A DNA stretch of 61,156 bases, taken from NCBI GenBank assembly GCA_945879075.1, contig CAMCUY010000007.1:1-61156 (forward strand). Reading direction: 5' to 3'. Position numbers and translations under genes: made by a program. The first letter of the stretch is position 1; each line of letters opens with the position of its first letter. Below, piece after piece: positions 45,581-54,677 of the stretch. The stretch comes from Akkermansia muciniphila (lineage in GTDB: Bacteria; Verrucomicrobiota; Verrucomicrobiia; Verrucomicrobiales; Akkermansiaceae). A model generated the notes under the pieces. The model saw only the letters and a program-made list of their open reading frames with translations, did not search any database and was not told the DNA's origin.

Positions 45581-46033
45581 TCAAGCAGTTGGCTCGGTAA
45601 CCGTGCCGCCCGCTTTTTCGATCTTTTCACGAGCGGAAGCACTGGCGTTGTTGACCACGAGGTGGAACGCCTTGGTGATTTCGCCCACGCCGAGAACCTT
45701 GATCTTGTCGTAAGTGCCGTTGACGAGACCTTGTCCCTTGAGGGCGGCTTCGTCGATGGTGGCACCCGCGTCAAACAGATCGTCGAGTTCGCCGACGTTG
45801 AAGACGCAGAACTTGTCGCGGAAATCGTAGTTGTTGAAGCCGCGCTTTGGGAGACGACGGTGAAGTGGCATCTGGCCGCCTTCGAAACCGACACGGGTGC
45901 CGGAACCGGAGCGGGCCTTCTGGCCCTTGTTGCCTTTGCCGGAAGTCTTGCCGTGGCCGGAGCTTTCGCCGCAACCGAGACGCTTGTTCCGGTGCTTGGA
46001 TCCCGGATTCGGGCTGAATGAATGAAGTTCCAT
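45581..46033 (-). CDS. rplO: 50S ribosomal protein L15
   Basis: 150 aa. The glycine/lysine-rich N-terminus (GCGESSGHGKTSGKGNKGQKARSG) and GFEGGQMPLHRRLPKRGF are the L15 signature; L15 assembles late into the 50S. Follows rpsE directly, without rpmD (L30) between them. A stable hairpin separates it from secY. Confidence 0.96.
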   Translation of the reverse strand: MELHSFSPNPGSKHRNKRLGCGESSGHGKTSGKGNKGQKARSGSGTRVGFEGGQMPLHRRLPKRGFNNYDFRDKFCVFNVGELDDLFDAGATIDEAALKGQGLVNGTYDKIKVLGVGEITKAFHLVVNNASASAREKIEKAGGTVTEPTA

Positions 46034-46043
46034 TGTTTTTGAA

Positions 46044-46108
46044 GAGTTATTTGTTAAAGATTATTAGTTAGAAGCGAAGAGCATTTGATTCCAAATAACA
46101 AATAACTC
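46044..46108. promoter_or_regulatory. AT-rich inverted repeat between rpsE and rplO
   Basis: GAGTTATTTGTT (46044-46055) and AACAAATAACTC (46097-46108) are perfect 12-bp reverse complements around a 41-base loop. This is the only markedly AT-rich spacer in the operon and stands exactly where rpmD would normally lie. It could be an RNA structure or a scar of gene loss. Confidence 0.5.
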
Positions 46109-46120
46109 CTAACGTTTAAC

Positions 46121-46810
46121 TCAGATAGCTTTTTCCCGCTTTTTCTTACCGCGTGCGCCGAGAACCTGGTCACGGGTGCGGAGCTGGGAGAGCGCCTTGA
46201 GCGTGGCTTTCACCACGTTGGCGTGATTGGAGGAACCCATCGATTTCGCGAGGATGTCGCGGATGCCGACGGCTTCGCAAACGGCGCGCACACCGCCACC
46301 GGCGATGATGCCCGTTCCCGGAGAGGCGGGCTTGAGGAGGACCTTGCCACCGCCGAACTCGGCGTAGATTTCGTGAGGGATGGTGCCATCGACGATGCTC
46401 ATCGAGACAAGCACCTTGCGGGCTCCTTCGCTGGCCTTTTTGATGGCGTCCGCCACTTCGTTCGCCTTGCCGTAGCCGAGTCCGACTTTGCCGAGCTTGT
46501 TGCCGGTGACGACAAGAGCGGAGAAGCTGAAACGGCGGCCGCCTTTGACGACCTTGGCGCAACGGTTGATGAAGACGACCTTTTCGGAAAGCTCGTTGCC
46601 TTCGGCATCGGTCGGAGCAGCGCGCTCTTCACGACGCGGACCGCCGCGACCGCGACCGCCCTGGCCGCCACCGCCTTGATAGCCACCGCCGCCACCGCCT
46701 TGGCCGCGGTTGCCTTGGTAGCCGGAGCCGGCGACAGGACCGATAGGCAATGCTGCCGGAGTTGCTGCTGCCGGAGTTGCCGGCGTTTCGTTTTCTGGAA
46801 TTGTTACCAT
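46121..46810 (-). CDS. rpsE: 30S ribosomal protein S5 with glycine-rich N-terminal extension
   Basis: 229 aa against about 165 in E. coli. Residues 1-65 are an extra disordered arm: a Pro/Ala start, then [34 protein letters not shown]. The core has [28 protein letters not shown] and the [22 protein letters not shown] signature. S5 helps form the mRNA entry channel and decoding fidelity site. The arm resembles RGG RNA-binding tails. ATG 46810; 21 bases after rplR. Confidence 0.95.
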   Translation of the reverse strand: MVTIPENETPATPAAATPAALPIGPVAGSGYQGNRGQGGGGGGYQGGGGQGGRGRGGPRREERAAPTDAEGNELSEKVVFINRCAKVVKGGRRFSFSALVVTGNKLGKVGLGYGKANEVADAIKKASEGARKVLVSMSIVDGTIPHEIYAEFGGGKVLLKPASPGTGIIAGGGVRAVCEAVGIRDILAKSMGSSNHANVVKATLKALSQLRTRDQVLGARGKKKREKAI

Positions 46811-46831
46811 GATGTGTGTCTGGTCAGAGCG

Positions 46832-47188
46832 TTAGAATTGGAGGCCGGCTTCACGCGCCGCGTCAGCGAGTGCTTTGACTTTACCGTGGTAGAGGTGGCC
46901 GCCGCGGTCGAAGACGACGGCGCTGATGTTCGAGCCCTTGGCGCGCTCCGCGAGGAGTGCTCCGACTTTCTGGGCGCTCTCGACATTCGAGGATGCCTTT
47001 TCGAAAGACTTGTCGAGCGTGGAGGCGGAGACCAGGGTCTTGCCGGCCGCGTCGTCGATGACTTGGGCGTAGATGTGTTGGTTCGAATAGTGAACGGCCA
47101 GACGTGGACGTTCGGCAGTGCCGGAAACCTTCCGGCGGATGCGGTTGTGGATCTTGCGACGGATCGACTTGCGATTGATAGTGCTCAT
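46832..47188 (-). CDS. rplR: 50S ribosomal protein L18
   Basis: 118 aa. Binds 5S rRNA with L5 and L25. Motifs [36 protein letters not shown] and the C-terminal [24 protein letters not shown] are typical. Between rplF and rpsE. Confidence 0.96.
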   Translation of the reverse strand: MSTINRKSIRRKIHNRIRRKVSGTAERPRLAVHYSNQHIYAQVIDDAAGKTLVSASTLDKSFEKASSNVESAQKVGALLAERAKGSNISAVVFDRGGHLYHGKVKALADAAREAGLQF

Positions 47189-47229
47189 GGTGCCGTAAAT
47201 GTGTTGAGGTGGTGGGCGACGGTAATGGA

Positions 47230-47769
47230 TTATTTGCCGACGCTCTTGCCTTCCTTGCGGCGAACTTTCTCACCGACGTAGCGAACGCCCTTGCCCTTGT
47301 AAGGCTCGGGTGGATAGAAGCCGCGGACCTCGGCAGCGAACTGACCGACGAGCTGCTTGTCGATGCCCTCGACCTTGATCTTCGTGTTCTCGACGACCGT
47401 GACGTTGAGACCGGAAGGGATGGGGTGAAGCAGCGGGTGCGAACGACCCAGCGAGAGGTCGAGTTCCGAGCCCTTGACTGCGGCGCGGAGACCGACGCCG
47501 ATGATTTCAAGATCCTTCACGAAACCTTCCGACACGCCGACGATCATGTTCTGAACGAGGCTGCGGGCGGTGCCGTGGAGGGCGCGATGTTGACGAAGTT
47601 CGCTGGCGCGGGAGACGACGACGGTGCCGTCTTCGCTGGTGAGCGAGATGCCTTCGGGAAGCGGGAAGTCGAGTTTGCCCTTCGGGCCTTCGACGATCAC
47701 CGTGCGGCCGTCAAGTTTGACGGCGACCTTCGCGGGGACAGAGATTGGTTTGAGTCCGACTCGTGACAT
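47230..47769 (-). CDS. rplF: 50S ribosomal protein L6
   Basis: 179 aa, two repeated RNA-binding domains. [19 protein letters not shown] at the N-terminus and [26 protein letters not shown] at the C-terminus are diagnostic. Lies between rpsH and rplR. Confidence 0.97.
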   Translation of the reverse strand: MSRVGLKPISVPAKVAVKLDGRTVIVEGPKGKLDFPLPEGISLTSEDGTVVVSRASELRQHRALHGTARSLVQNMIVGVSEGFVKDLEIIGVGLRAAVKGSELDLSLGRSHPLLHPIPSGLNVTVVENTKIKVEGIDKQLVGQFAAEVRGFYPPEPYKGKGVRYVGEKVRRKEGKSVGK

Positions 47770-47798
47770 GGTAGTATTTTCCTTTGACGAGTTAGGGT

Positions 47799-48194
47799 TT
47801 ACCAGACGTTGGCGAGGAGCTCGCCGCCGAGGTTTTGCTTCTTGGCGGAACCGCCGGACATGACGCCTTTCGAAGTGGAAAGGATCGAGATGCCGAGGCC
47901 GGACATGACGCGTGGAACTTCACCCGCGCCGACGTAGTGGCGGCGGCCGGGAGTGGAGACGCGCTTGAGGTCGGTGAGGACCGCGCGGCCGTCGATGAAC
48001 TTCGGCTTGGCTTTGAGCGTGGTGCGCTCGCCAGTGACGACTTCATAGTTCCAGAGGTAGCCTTCTTCCTGAAGAATGCGGGCGATGTCGGCCTTGATCT
48101 TGGAGTAAGGAGCGGAGAATTCCTCATTACCAGCGCGGGCGGCGTTTTTGAAACGCGTGAGGAAGTCGGAAATTGGATCGGTGAGAACTGCCAT
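47799..48194 (-). CDS. rpsH: 30S ribosomal protein S8
   Basis: 131 aa. TDPISDFLTRFKNA start and the C-terminal VPRVMSGLGISILSTSKGVMS signature. S8 is the translational repressor of spc operons in E. coli. Only 33 bases separate it from rplE, so rpsN (S14), normally here, is absent. Confidence 0.96.
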   Translation of the reverse strand: MAVLTDPISDFLTRFKNAARAGNEEFSAPYSKIKADIARILQEEGYLWNYEVVTGERTTLKAKPKFIDGRAVLTDLKRVSTPGRRHYVGAGEVPRVMSGLGISILSTSKGVMSGGSAKKQNLGGELLANVW

Positions 48195-48227
48195 AATAGG
48201 ATTCCTTTTAAAGTGTGGGTCCGGTGT

Positions 48228-48812
48228 TTAGTTGGCAGCGACGGGCTCGAGCTCGTTGGCCTTTTTCATGTCGCGGAAAGGCAGGCCAAGCTCCATGAGC
48301 AGGGCGCGGCCTTCGGCGTCGGTCGGTGCGGAGGTCACGAAGATCAGGTCGAAGCCGATAGTGCGCTTGATCTGGTCGATTTCGATTTCCGGGAAGATGG
48401 ATTGATCACTGATGCCGCAGGCGTAGTTGCCGCGACCGTCAAACGACTTCGAGGAAATCCCGCGGAAGTCGCGGATGTTCGGAGCGGTGACGTTGATGAA
48501 ACGATGAAGGAATTCCCACATGCGCGGGCCACGGAGGGTGACGCGGGCGCCGAGGGCTTCTCCTTCGCGGAGCTTGAAGTTGGCGACGGCCTTCTTCGAG
48601 AACGTGATGGACGGGCGCTGGCCGGTGATCTTTTGGATCTCGTTGACGGCGTCGTCAACGGCGACCTTGCGGTCCGCTGCCTTGCCCATGCAAGAAGTGA
48701 CCACGATCTTTTCAAGACGTGGAACCTGATGGAGGTTGGTGTATCCCTGGCTCTTCTTGAGAGCGGGGACGACCTTGTCCTTGTAGTGTTGTTGTAGTGC
48801 TGATGTGCTCAT
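48228..48812 (-). CDS. rplE: 50S ribosomal protein L5
   Basis: 194 aa 5S rRNA-binding protein of the central protuberance. QVPRLEKIVVTSCMG and the RDFRGISSKSFDGRGNY and GFDLIFVTSAPTDAEGRALL stretches are typical. Slightly extended C-terminus (RDMKKANELEPVAAN). Confidence 0.96.
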   Translation of the reverse strand: MSTSALQQHYKDKVVPALKKSQGYTNLHQVPRLEKIVVTSCMGKAADRKVAVDDAVNEIQKITGQRPSITFSKKAVANFKLREGEALGARVTLRGPRMWEFLHRFINVTAPNIRDFRGISSKSFDGRGNYACGISDQSIFPEIEIDQIKRTIGFDLIFVTSAPTDAEGRALLMELGLPFRDMKKANELEPVAAN

Positions 48813-48871
48813 TTTTTTGCGGGTCAGCGCTGATTGCTCAGGCGCTTAAGCGCGGGCGGAAGCGGAATGCT

Positions 48872-49102
48872 TCAGCCCACTTTTTTGACGTTGGAGATAT
48901 GGATCGGGCCGTCGATGGTCTTGAGACCGCCGGAGTCGGCTTCGGTGGCTTTGGTCGCCTTGATGATCGGGCGACCACCTTCGACGGTGACCTTGCCCTT
49001 GGCGGCGTTCACAAGCAGCACGGTGCCGCGCTTGCCTTTGTGATTGCCTGCGATGATTTCGACTTGATCGCCTTTTTTGACGTGGGTCTTGATGCGGCTC
49101 AT
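48872..49102 (-). CDS. rplX: 50S ribosomal protein L24
   Basis: 76 aa, short version (E. coli 104). A KOW motif is clear: [21 protein letters not shown]. The usual C-terminal beta segment is trimmed to [11 protein letters not shown]24 initiates 50S assembly. Between rplN and rplE. Confidence 0.94.
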   Translation of the reverse strand: MSRIKTHVKKGDQVEIIAGNHKGKRGTVLLVNAAKGKVTVEGGRPIIKATKATEADSGGLKTIDGPIHISNVKKVG

Positions 49103-49136
49103 GAAATTGGAATGATTGAGGAGTTGAGGCCGAGGT

Positions 49137-49502
49137 TCAGAGAACTTCGGGTGCGAGAGATACGATTTTCATGAACGCGCGCTCGCGGAGTTCACGGGCG
49201 ACGGGTCCGAAGATCCGGGTGCCGCGCGGGTTGTTGTCCTTGTCGATGATGACGACCGCGTTGGAGTCAAAGCGAAGGATCGAACCGTCGGCGCGGCGGA
49301 TCGGATAGGCGGTGCGGACGACCACGGCCTTGACGACGCTGCCCTTTTTGACGGCGGCGGTCGGGATCGAGTCGCGGATGTGGCAGGTGATCACGTCACC
49401 GATGCAAGCGGTGCGGCTGCGCTTGCCGAGCACGCCGATCATTTTTGCGCTGCGCGCGCCGGTGTTGTCGGCGACGACGAGCATTGTTTCCATCTGGATC
49501 AT
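49137..49502 (-). CDS. rplN: 50S ribosomal protein L14
   Basis: 121 aa. [20 protein letters not shown] and the [16 protein letters not shown] motif are diagnostic. It bridges the subunits near the S12/16S interface and is a binding site for RsfS. Between rpsQ and rplX. Confidence 0.97.
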   Translation of the reverse strand: MIQMETMLVVADNTGARSAKMIGVLGKRSRTACIGDVITCHIRDSIPTAAVKKGSVVKAVVVRTAYPIRRADGSILRFDSNAVVIIDKDNNPRGTRIFGPVARELRERAFMKIVSLAPEVL

Positions 49503-49548
49503 GACAATAAATTGGGTAAAAGCTGAAAAACGGGGAAGCTGAAATGGA

Positions 49549-49818
49549 TTAGTGCGAGATGACTTCGGCGAGCGTCCAGCACTTCAGTTTCGAAAGCGGG
49601 CGGGTCTCGACGATGCGGACGCGGTCGCCGATCTGGCCTTGGTTGCTCTCGTCATGCACGTAGTATTTCTTGGAGCGCTTGACGATCTTGTTGAATTTCG
49701 GATGGGGAACACGGGCGACGTGTTCGACGACGAGGGTCTTGTCCATTTTGTTGGAAATGACCACGCCGACGCGTGTTTTACGGAGGTGGACTTGTGCGTC
49801 CGAAGGAGACTCGCTCAT
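49549..49818 (-). CDS. rpsQ: 30S ribosomal protein S17
   Basis: 89 aa OB-fold protein. [42 protein letters not shown] matches the family signature (GD-V-I-E-RP-SK-K). Primary 16S-binding protein. Confidence 0.96.
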   Translation of the reverse strand: MSESPSDAQVHLRKTRVGVVISNKMDKTLVVEHVARVPHPKFNKIVKRSKKYYVHDESNQGQIGDRVRIVETRPLSKLKCWTLAEVISH

Positions 49819-49842
49819 GGTAAGAATAGGTTGGAACTTGGA

Positions 49843-50037
49843 TTAGGCGAGCGACTTGGCGGTAACCGCCGTGAGCACTTGCGCGGTTTCGCGACGCACC
49901 TGGCGGATGCGGGCGGGATTTTCCAAAGTGCCGGTGGCGCGTTGGAGACGAAGGTTGAGAGCTTCCTGTTTAAGCTCCCGGAGACGAACCTGAAGTTCGG
50001 CGGGAGTAAGCTCGCTGGTGGTTTTGGCTTTGGCCAT
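49843..50037 (-). CDS. rpmC: 50S ribosomal protein L29
   Basis: 64 aa two-helix protein at the tunnel exit, partner of trigger factor and SRP. ELTPAELQVRLRELKQEALNLRLQ and the IRQVRRETAQVLTAV helix match the family. Confidence 0.94.
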   Translation of the reverse strand: MAKAKTTSELTPAELQVRLRELKQEALNLRLQRATGTLENPARIRQVRRETAQVLTAVTAKSLA

Positions 50038-50073
50038 GGTTCAGACGGATGTTGGATGGTTTGATCGAACGGA

Positions 50074-50493
50074 TCAGGCGTGCGGATTGCGGGCGACGAG
50101 GCGGGTGCGGATGCCGAGCTTGTAGGATGCGAGACGCATGGCCTCCTTTGCTGCGGATTCAGGAACACCACCGATTTCGAAAAGCATGTTGCCCGGACGG
50201 ATGACGGCCACCCAACCTTCAACAGCGCCTTTACCTTTACCCATCCGTGTTTCAGGAGGACGCGAGGTGATCGACTTGTGCGGGAAAATCCGGATCCAGA
50301 CTTTTCCTTTCCGCTTGAGGGAACGGTTGATAGCGATCCGGCAGGCTTCGATCTGGCGGTTGGTCATCCATCCGCGGTCGAGGGTTTGCAGACCGAAGTC
50401 ACCGAAGGCGACAGTGGTTCCGCGCTGGGCATTACCGGAGCGGCTTCCGCGGTGGCTTTTGCGGAACTTGGTTCGTTTGGGCATCAAAGGCAT
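50074..50493 (-). CDS. rplP: 50S ribosomal protein L16
   Basis: 139 aa. [16 protein letters not shown], the [21 protein letters not shown] stretch and [19 protein letters not shown] are diagnostic. It contacts the A-site tRNA elbow and is essential for peptidyl transfer geometry. Confidence 0.96.
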   Translation of the reverse strand: MPLMPKRTKFRKSHRGSRSGNAQRGTTVAFGDFGLQTLDRGWMTNRQIEACRIAINRSLKRKGKVWIRIFPHKSITSRPPETRMGKGKGAVEGWVAVIRPGNMLFEIGGVPESAAKEAMRLASYKLGIRTRLVARNPHA

Positions 50494-50543
50494 AACTCGG
50501 TCCTTCTATGAAAAGTGTTGTTTGGGAATTGAGAGGTTAAATA

Positions 50544-51293
50544 TCAGTTGCGTGGATTCGGGCGACGATCGCCTCCGCGATCTCCACCACCGTTGCCACG
50601 GCGGTCACCACCGCGGTCACCGCGATCGCCGCGGTCGTTGCGACCTTGAGGTTGCTTGCCGGTGCCATCGTCTTCCTTCTTGTTGACCCAGCACTTGATG
50701 CCGATGATGCCATACAAGGTGCGGGCTTCGGCAAAGCCGTAGTCGAGAGGAACACGGAGAGTTTGGAGAGGCACTTTGCCTTCGCGGTAGCCTTCAGCAC
50801 GGGCGATGTCGGCACCGCCGAGGCGGCCGGCACAACGGAGACGGATGCCTTCGGCACCGAATTCCATGGCGGTTTGCAGCGCGCGTTTCATGGCGCGGCG
50901 GAACGAAATCCGGCGCTCAAGTTGCACAGCGATTTGCTCGGCGACCAATTGTGCATCCAGCTCGGGCTTGCGGATTTCGATGATGTCGATCTTGACCTGG
51001 GCACCTTTGCAGAGGTCGCCGATCTCCTTGGTCATCACTTCGATTTCCTTGCCTTGCCGACCGATGATCAGGCCTGGGCGTGAGGTGTGAAGAGTGACGC
51101 GAACGCTGTTCCATGCACGCTCGATGACCACACGGGCCAAACCAGCATTCACGAGCTTGTTCTTCAGGTAGCCACGGATCGCGAGATCTTCGTGGAGCTT
51201 ATCGGTGTAGTCTTTGCCTTTGGCATACCACTTGGAGCGCCAGTCCTTGTTGACGGCGAGGCGGAATGCGATCGGATTTACTTTTTGGCCCAT
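50544..51293 (-). CDS. rpsC: 30S ribosomal protein S3 with arginine/glycine-rich C-terminus
   Basis: 249 aa. The KH domain (GRQGKEIEVMTKEIGDL) and GIRLRCAGRLGGADIARAEGYREGKVPLQTLR are canonical. After the usual end (GIIGIKCWVNKKEDD) a tail of about 35 residues follows, made of R, G, D and N (GRNDRGDRGDRGG, NGGGDRGGDRRP). S3 with S4 and S5 forms the mRNA entry channel, so this tail lies beside the S5 arm. Translation start ATG 51293. Confidence 0.95.
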   Translation of the reverse strand: MGQKVNPIAFRLAVNKDWRSKWYAKGKDYTDKLHEDLAIRGYLKNKLVNAGLARVVIERAWNSVRVTLHTSRPGLIIGRQGKEIEVMTKEIGDLCKGAQVKIDIIEIRKPELDAQLVAEQIAVQLERRISFRRAMKRALQTAMEFGAEGIRLRCAGRLGGADIARAEGYREGKVPLQTLRVPLDYGFAEARTLYGIIGIKCWVNKKEDDGTGKQPQGRNDRGDRGDRGGDRRGNGGGDRGGDRRPNPRN

Positions 51294-51326
51294 GGTCGGT
51301 GAGGGATGAGATTAAATGAGAGGATT

Positions 51327-51749
51327 TCAGGCTTCTTCAGTTGCAGCGGCTGCAACGGGAGCTTCTTCGGTTTTTTTGGCAGCGGCCTTGCGGGCGACCT
51401 TCTTTTTCTTCTCGGGAGCGGAGCCGACGAGAGTGATGGAGATGTGGCTGGTGCGCTTGAGGATAGGACCGGCAGAACCCTTGGCGCGCGGCTTGAAGCG
51501 GCGAAGCGTCGGACCGGCGCCGATAACGGCTTCCTTGATCACCAGCGTCGAGGCATCGAGCGAGAAATTGTTTTCGGCATCCGCGATGGCGGTCTTGAGC
51601 GTCTTGCCAATCAGCTGTGCGGCTTTTTTGGGAGTGAAGGTCAGGATATCAAGGGCGCTCGACACGGCGAGGCCTTGAATTTCGCGGGCGACGTCACGCG
51701 CCTTTTTAGGCGAGAGGCGAACGAATTTAGTGGTGCTTTTGACTTCCAT
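51327..51749 (-). CDS. rplV: 50S ribosomal protein L22
   Basis: 140 aa. TTKFVRLSPKKARDVAREIQG and RRFKPRAKGSAGPILKRTSHISI are the L22 signatures; the beta-hairpin loop reaches into the exit tunnel. A K/A/E-rich C-terminal extension (KKKKVARKAAAKKTEEAPV...) adds about 25 residues. Preceded by the exported coiled-coil gene instead of rpsS. Confidence 0.95.
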   Translation of the reverse strand: MEVKSTTKFVRLSPKKARDVAREIQGLAVSSALDILTFTPKKAAQLIGKTLKTAIADAENNFSLDASTLVIKEAVIGAGPTLRRFKPRAKGSAGPILKRTSHISITLVGSAPEKKKKVARKAAAKKTEEAPVAAAATEEA

Positions 51750-51769
51750 GGAACGTCGGACGTGAGTGG

Positions 51770-52495
51770 TTACTGCGCGGATGCTTGTGTTTCGAGAACG
51801 GCGAGGTCGCCGGGGCGTGGGGATTCGGCGACGTTGTCGAGGTGATCGACAAAGGCGCCACTGACGCCCTTGCGGACGTCAGCGAGAATGGCGTTACCGT
51901 AGGGCTGTTGCCCGCGGGTGAGGCGAAAGGTCATGCCGATTTTAGCGCCTTGGCTTTCGCCAAGATTCAAAACCATCATGCCACTTTCTTGATCGAGACT
52001 GACAATCCGAGCCTGCTGCAATGAGCCGGTCCGAATGTCGGGGCGGGGCTTCTGGCGCAGTCCGAGGACAGCGTCAAGCTCTCTTAGTGAAGTTTCTACA
52101 CGAAGTCTTGCATCCGGATCGGAAACCACCGCCAGGCGGAGGTAATCATTGACCGCGGCGGAAAGACGTGTGACGGAATTTTCAAGATTGGTGGTGCGCT
52201 CGCTTGCGAGTTGCAAGTCGGCGGCAGCCTGGACGAGGCGATCGTCCCCTCCGTCAAGCAGGTTCTTGCCGAGTGCTTCGAGACGCTCGCGGACCTGGGC
52301 CAATTGGCCGGACGCTTGCTTCTCGCCGCTGTTAGCCTCGGCGAGGCTGCGCTGGAGGGAGCGGTTCTGCTCTTGGAGATCGACGATGATTTCCTGAAGC
52401 TCCCCGGCGTTTGGCGCCTGGCCCGCACACATCCCTGCAAGGGCCAGCGACCCAAAGGTGGCGGCAAATGCTTGGAGATGAAAGGTGGAACGCAT
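51770..52495 (-). CDS. Exported coiled-coil protein inside the S10 operon
   Basis: 241 aa, no named family. A signal peptide (residues 1-25, LQAFAATFGSLALAGMCAGQA) is followed by a long coiled coil (about 28-140, DLQEQNRSLQRSLAEANSG, QVRERLEALGKNL, TTNLENSVTRLSAAV), then a small beta-rich domain (165-235, VSLDQESGMMVLNLGESQGAKIGMTF...GDLAVLET). The C-terminal domain resembles FlgT- or MreC-like beta units that sit under coiled coils in the periplasm. It lies 26 bases after rpsS and 20 before rplV with no terminator or promoter seen, so it must be co-transcribed with ribosomal proteins. Function unknown. Confidence 0.75.
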   Translation of the reverse strand: MRSTFHLQAFAATFGSLALAGMCAGQAPNAGELQEIIVDLQEQNRSLQRSLAEANSGEKQASGQLAQVRERLEALGKNLLDGGDDRLVQAAADLQLASERTTNLENSVTRLSAAVNDYLRLAVVSDPDARLRVETSLRELDAVLGLRQKPRPDIRTGSLQQARIVSLDQESGMMVLNLGESQGAKIGMTFRLTRGQQPYGNAILADVRKGVSGAFVDHLDNVAESPRPGDLAVLETQASAQ

Positions 52496-52521
52496 GGACG
52501 CGGGGAATGAACCTGGTTGAA

Positions 52522-52794
52522 TTATTTCTTACCGATGCCGCCGTGGGTCTTGAAGATCCGGGTCGGGGAAAATTCGCCGAGTTTGTGGCCAACCATGTTT
52601 TCGGTCACGTAAACGGGAACGAAGGTCTTGCCGTTGTGAACGGCGAAGTTGTGGCTGACGAAATCCGGCGTGATCATCGACTTGCGGCTCCATGTCTTGA
52701 TGGGCTTGCGGTCGGATCCGGCTTCGGCGACGGCGTCGATCTTGGCGAGAAGCTTTTGATCGACGTATGGGCCTTTTTTGAGTGAGCGTGGCAT
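52522..52794 (-). CDS. rpsS: 30S ribosomal protein S19
   Basis: 90 aa. [61 protein letters not shown] contains the S19 signature. Contacts S13 in the 30S head. The normal neighbour rplV is displaced by the exported coiled-coil gene. Confidence 0.96.
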   Translation of the reverse strand: MPRSLKKGPYVDQKLLAKIDAVAEAGSDRKPIKTWSRKSMITPDFVSHNFAVHNGKTFVPVYVTENMVGHKLGEFSPTRIFKTHGGIGKK

Positions 52795-52829
52795 GAAATC
52801 AGTGAGTTGGATGGTTCGCTAAAAGTGGA

Positions 52830-53675
52830 TTACTTCTTCTTCGCTTTGTGACGGGACTCGACGATGAAGACGCTGGTGGTCTTGCGCTTGTTACGAGTCT
52901 TCTGCCCCTTCGCGTGGCCCCATGGGCTGGTAAGGTGCTGGCGACCACCACCGGACTTCGACTTGCCTTCGCCACCACCGTTCGGGTGGTCAACTGGGTT
53001 CATCGTCATGCCGCGGACGGTCGGGCGAACGCCCTGCCAGCGGGTGCGGCCGGCTTTGCCCGAGGTCTCGTTCATGTGGTCGCGATTTCCGACTTGGCCG
53101 ATCGTGCAGAAGCAGCGGTCGTTGAAGCGGCGGATTTCACCGGAAGGCATTTTCACGAGCGCCCAGCCGCCATCGCGGTTAGAAAGCACGGCGAGCTGTC
53201 CGGCGGCGCGGGCGACTTTGCCACCGTTGCCAGGGATGAGCTCGATGTTGTGGATTGAGGTGCCGAGCGGCACGGCGCTGAGTGGCATCGCGTTGCCGGT
53301 TTTAGGAGCGACGTTGGCACCGGCGACGACGGTGGTTCCGACTTCCAGGCCGAGTGGGGCGAGGATGTAGGACTTCTGGCCGTCTTCATACTGGATGAGC
53401 GCGATGCGGCAGGTGCGGTTCGGATCGTATTCGATGCCGACGACGGTTGCGGGTGCATCGTGCTTGCCACGACGGAAGTCGATCAGACGATAGTGGCGCT
53501 TGTGGCCACCGCCGATGTGACGGGTGGTGATGCGACCAGTGTTGTTACGGCCGCCGCTGCGCTTGAGAGGCGTGAGAAGACTCTTCTCAGGCTTGCTCTT
53601 GGTGATCTCGTCGAAGGACGGGAGTTGCTTGTAGCGAGCGGACGGGGTGATTGGCTTGAAAGTTTTCAGGGGCAT
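52830..53675 (-). CDS. rplB: 50S ribosomal protein L2
   Basis: 281 aa. The conserved peptidyl-transferase-centre segment [19 protein letters not shown] is intact (including the invariant His), and [22 protein letters not shown] is typical. Between rplW and rpsS. Confidence 0.97.
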   Translation of the reverse strand: MPLKTFKPITPSARYKQLPSFDEITKSKPEKSLLTPLKRSGGRNNTGRITTRHIGGGHKRHYRLIDFRRGKHDAPATVVGIEYDPNRTCRIALIQYEDGQKSYILAPLGLEVGTTVVAGANVAPKTGNAMPLSAVPLGTSIHNIELIPGNGGKVARAAGQLAVLSNRDGGWALVKMPSGEIRRFNDRCFCTIGQVGNRDHMNETSGKAGRTRWQGVRPTVRGMTMNPVDHPNGGGEGKSKSGGGRQHLTSPWGHAKGQKTRNKRKTTSVFIVESRHKAKKK

Positions 53676-53722
53676 GACAATCGGAACGTTAAAGTGTTAC
53701 GTTTGGGGCTGCGGTATATCGC

Positions 53723-54007
53723 TTAGACGAGATCAAGCGATTCGCCTTCCTTGAGGCGGACGATGGCTTTTTTCCAGTGGTTGGTGCGACCGGCGTCGGC
53801 ACGACGCTGGCGCTTGAGTTTGCCGTCGTAATTGGCAGTGCGGACTGCCAGAACGGTTTTTCCGAAGAGTTGTTCCACGGCCTGCTTGATTTCAAGCTTG
53901 TTGGCCTTGCGGTCCACTTCGAGGGTGACCTCGTTGTTATTCTCCTGAAGCATGGTGGCTTTCTCGGAGAGGCGGACGTTTTTAATGACCTGGTAAATGT
54001 CTTTCAT
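53723..54007 (-). CDS. rplW: 50S ribosomal protein L23
   Basis: 94 aa. VIKNVRLSEKATMLQENN and TLEVDRKANKLEIKQAVEQLFGKTVLAVRT match the family. Docking site for trigger factor and SRP beside L29 at the exit tunnel. Confidence 0.95.
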   Translation of the reverse strand: MKDIYQVIKNVRLSEKATMLQENNNEVTLEVDRKANKLEIKQAVEQLFGKTVLAVRTANYDGKLKRQRRADAGRTNHWKKAIVRLKEGESLDLV

Positions 54008-54030
54008 GATCTCGGTGTTAGGTCCGGGGT

Positions 54031-54639
54031 TCAGGCGGTGCGAGCCGCGAGGGTTTGAACGGCATCACCCACGAGGATGATGGTGTTGGCGAGGAGGAGT
54101 TGCTCGACGTTGACATCCGAACCCGTGACGAGTTGGGCGTAAGCGACGTTGCGGGCGGCGAGGTAGGTCGAGTCGTCGAAGGAATTTCCGACCACGAGGA
54201 TCTTGCCGAGAGGTGCGATGGCATCGAGAGCGGCCACGAAGGACTTGGTCTTGCCATCGGCGACGGAGAACGATGGCAGGGTCAAAACCTTGCCGGCGCT
54301 GACGAGGTCACCCAAGGTGCGGCGAAGAGCGAGCTTGCGGACGGTCTTCGGGACCTTCTTGGAATAGTCGCGAGGGCGTGGTCCGAAGACAACACCACCA
54401 CCGACGAAGATCGGAGCGCGCTTGTCGCCGTGACGGGCACCACCGGTGCCTTTTTGTTTGTAGATCTTGCGGTTGCTGCCGGAGACCTCGCCCCGGGTCT
54501 TGGTGCAAGCGGAGCCGGTGCGGCGGTTGGCGCGATAGGCGACCACGAGATCGTGGACGGCTTGGCGACCTTTCTCAGCACCTACCAACACGAGGTTGGC
54601 GGCTTGAGCGTCTTCTGCGGTGAAAGTCTTAGCGGACAT
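54031..54639 (-). CDS. rplD: 50S ribosomal protein L4
   Basis: 202 aa. The tunnel loop is visible in TRGEVSGSNRKIYKQKGTGGARHGDKRAPIFVGGGVVFGPRPRDY, with KKVPKTVRKLALRRTLG after it. In E. coli L4 represses the S10 operon; whether this holds here is not known. Confidence 0.96.
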   Translation of the reverse strand: MSAKTFTAEDAQAANLVLVGAEKGRQAVHDLVVAYRANRRTGSACTKTRGEVSGSNRKIYKQKGTGGARHGDKRAPIFVGGGVVFGPRPRDYSKKVPKTVRKLALRRTLGDLVSAGKVLTLPSFSVADGKTKSFVAALDAIAPLGKILVVGNSFDDSTYLAARNVAYAQLVTGSDVNVEQLLLANTIILVGDAVQTLAARTA

Positions 54640-54677
54640 GACTGGGAATCGTGAGAGGTTTCAAAAATGCCACCGGA

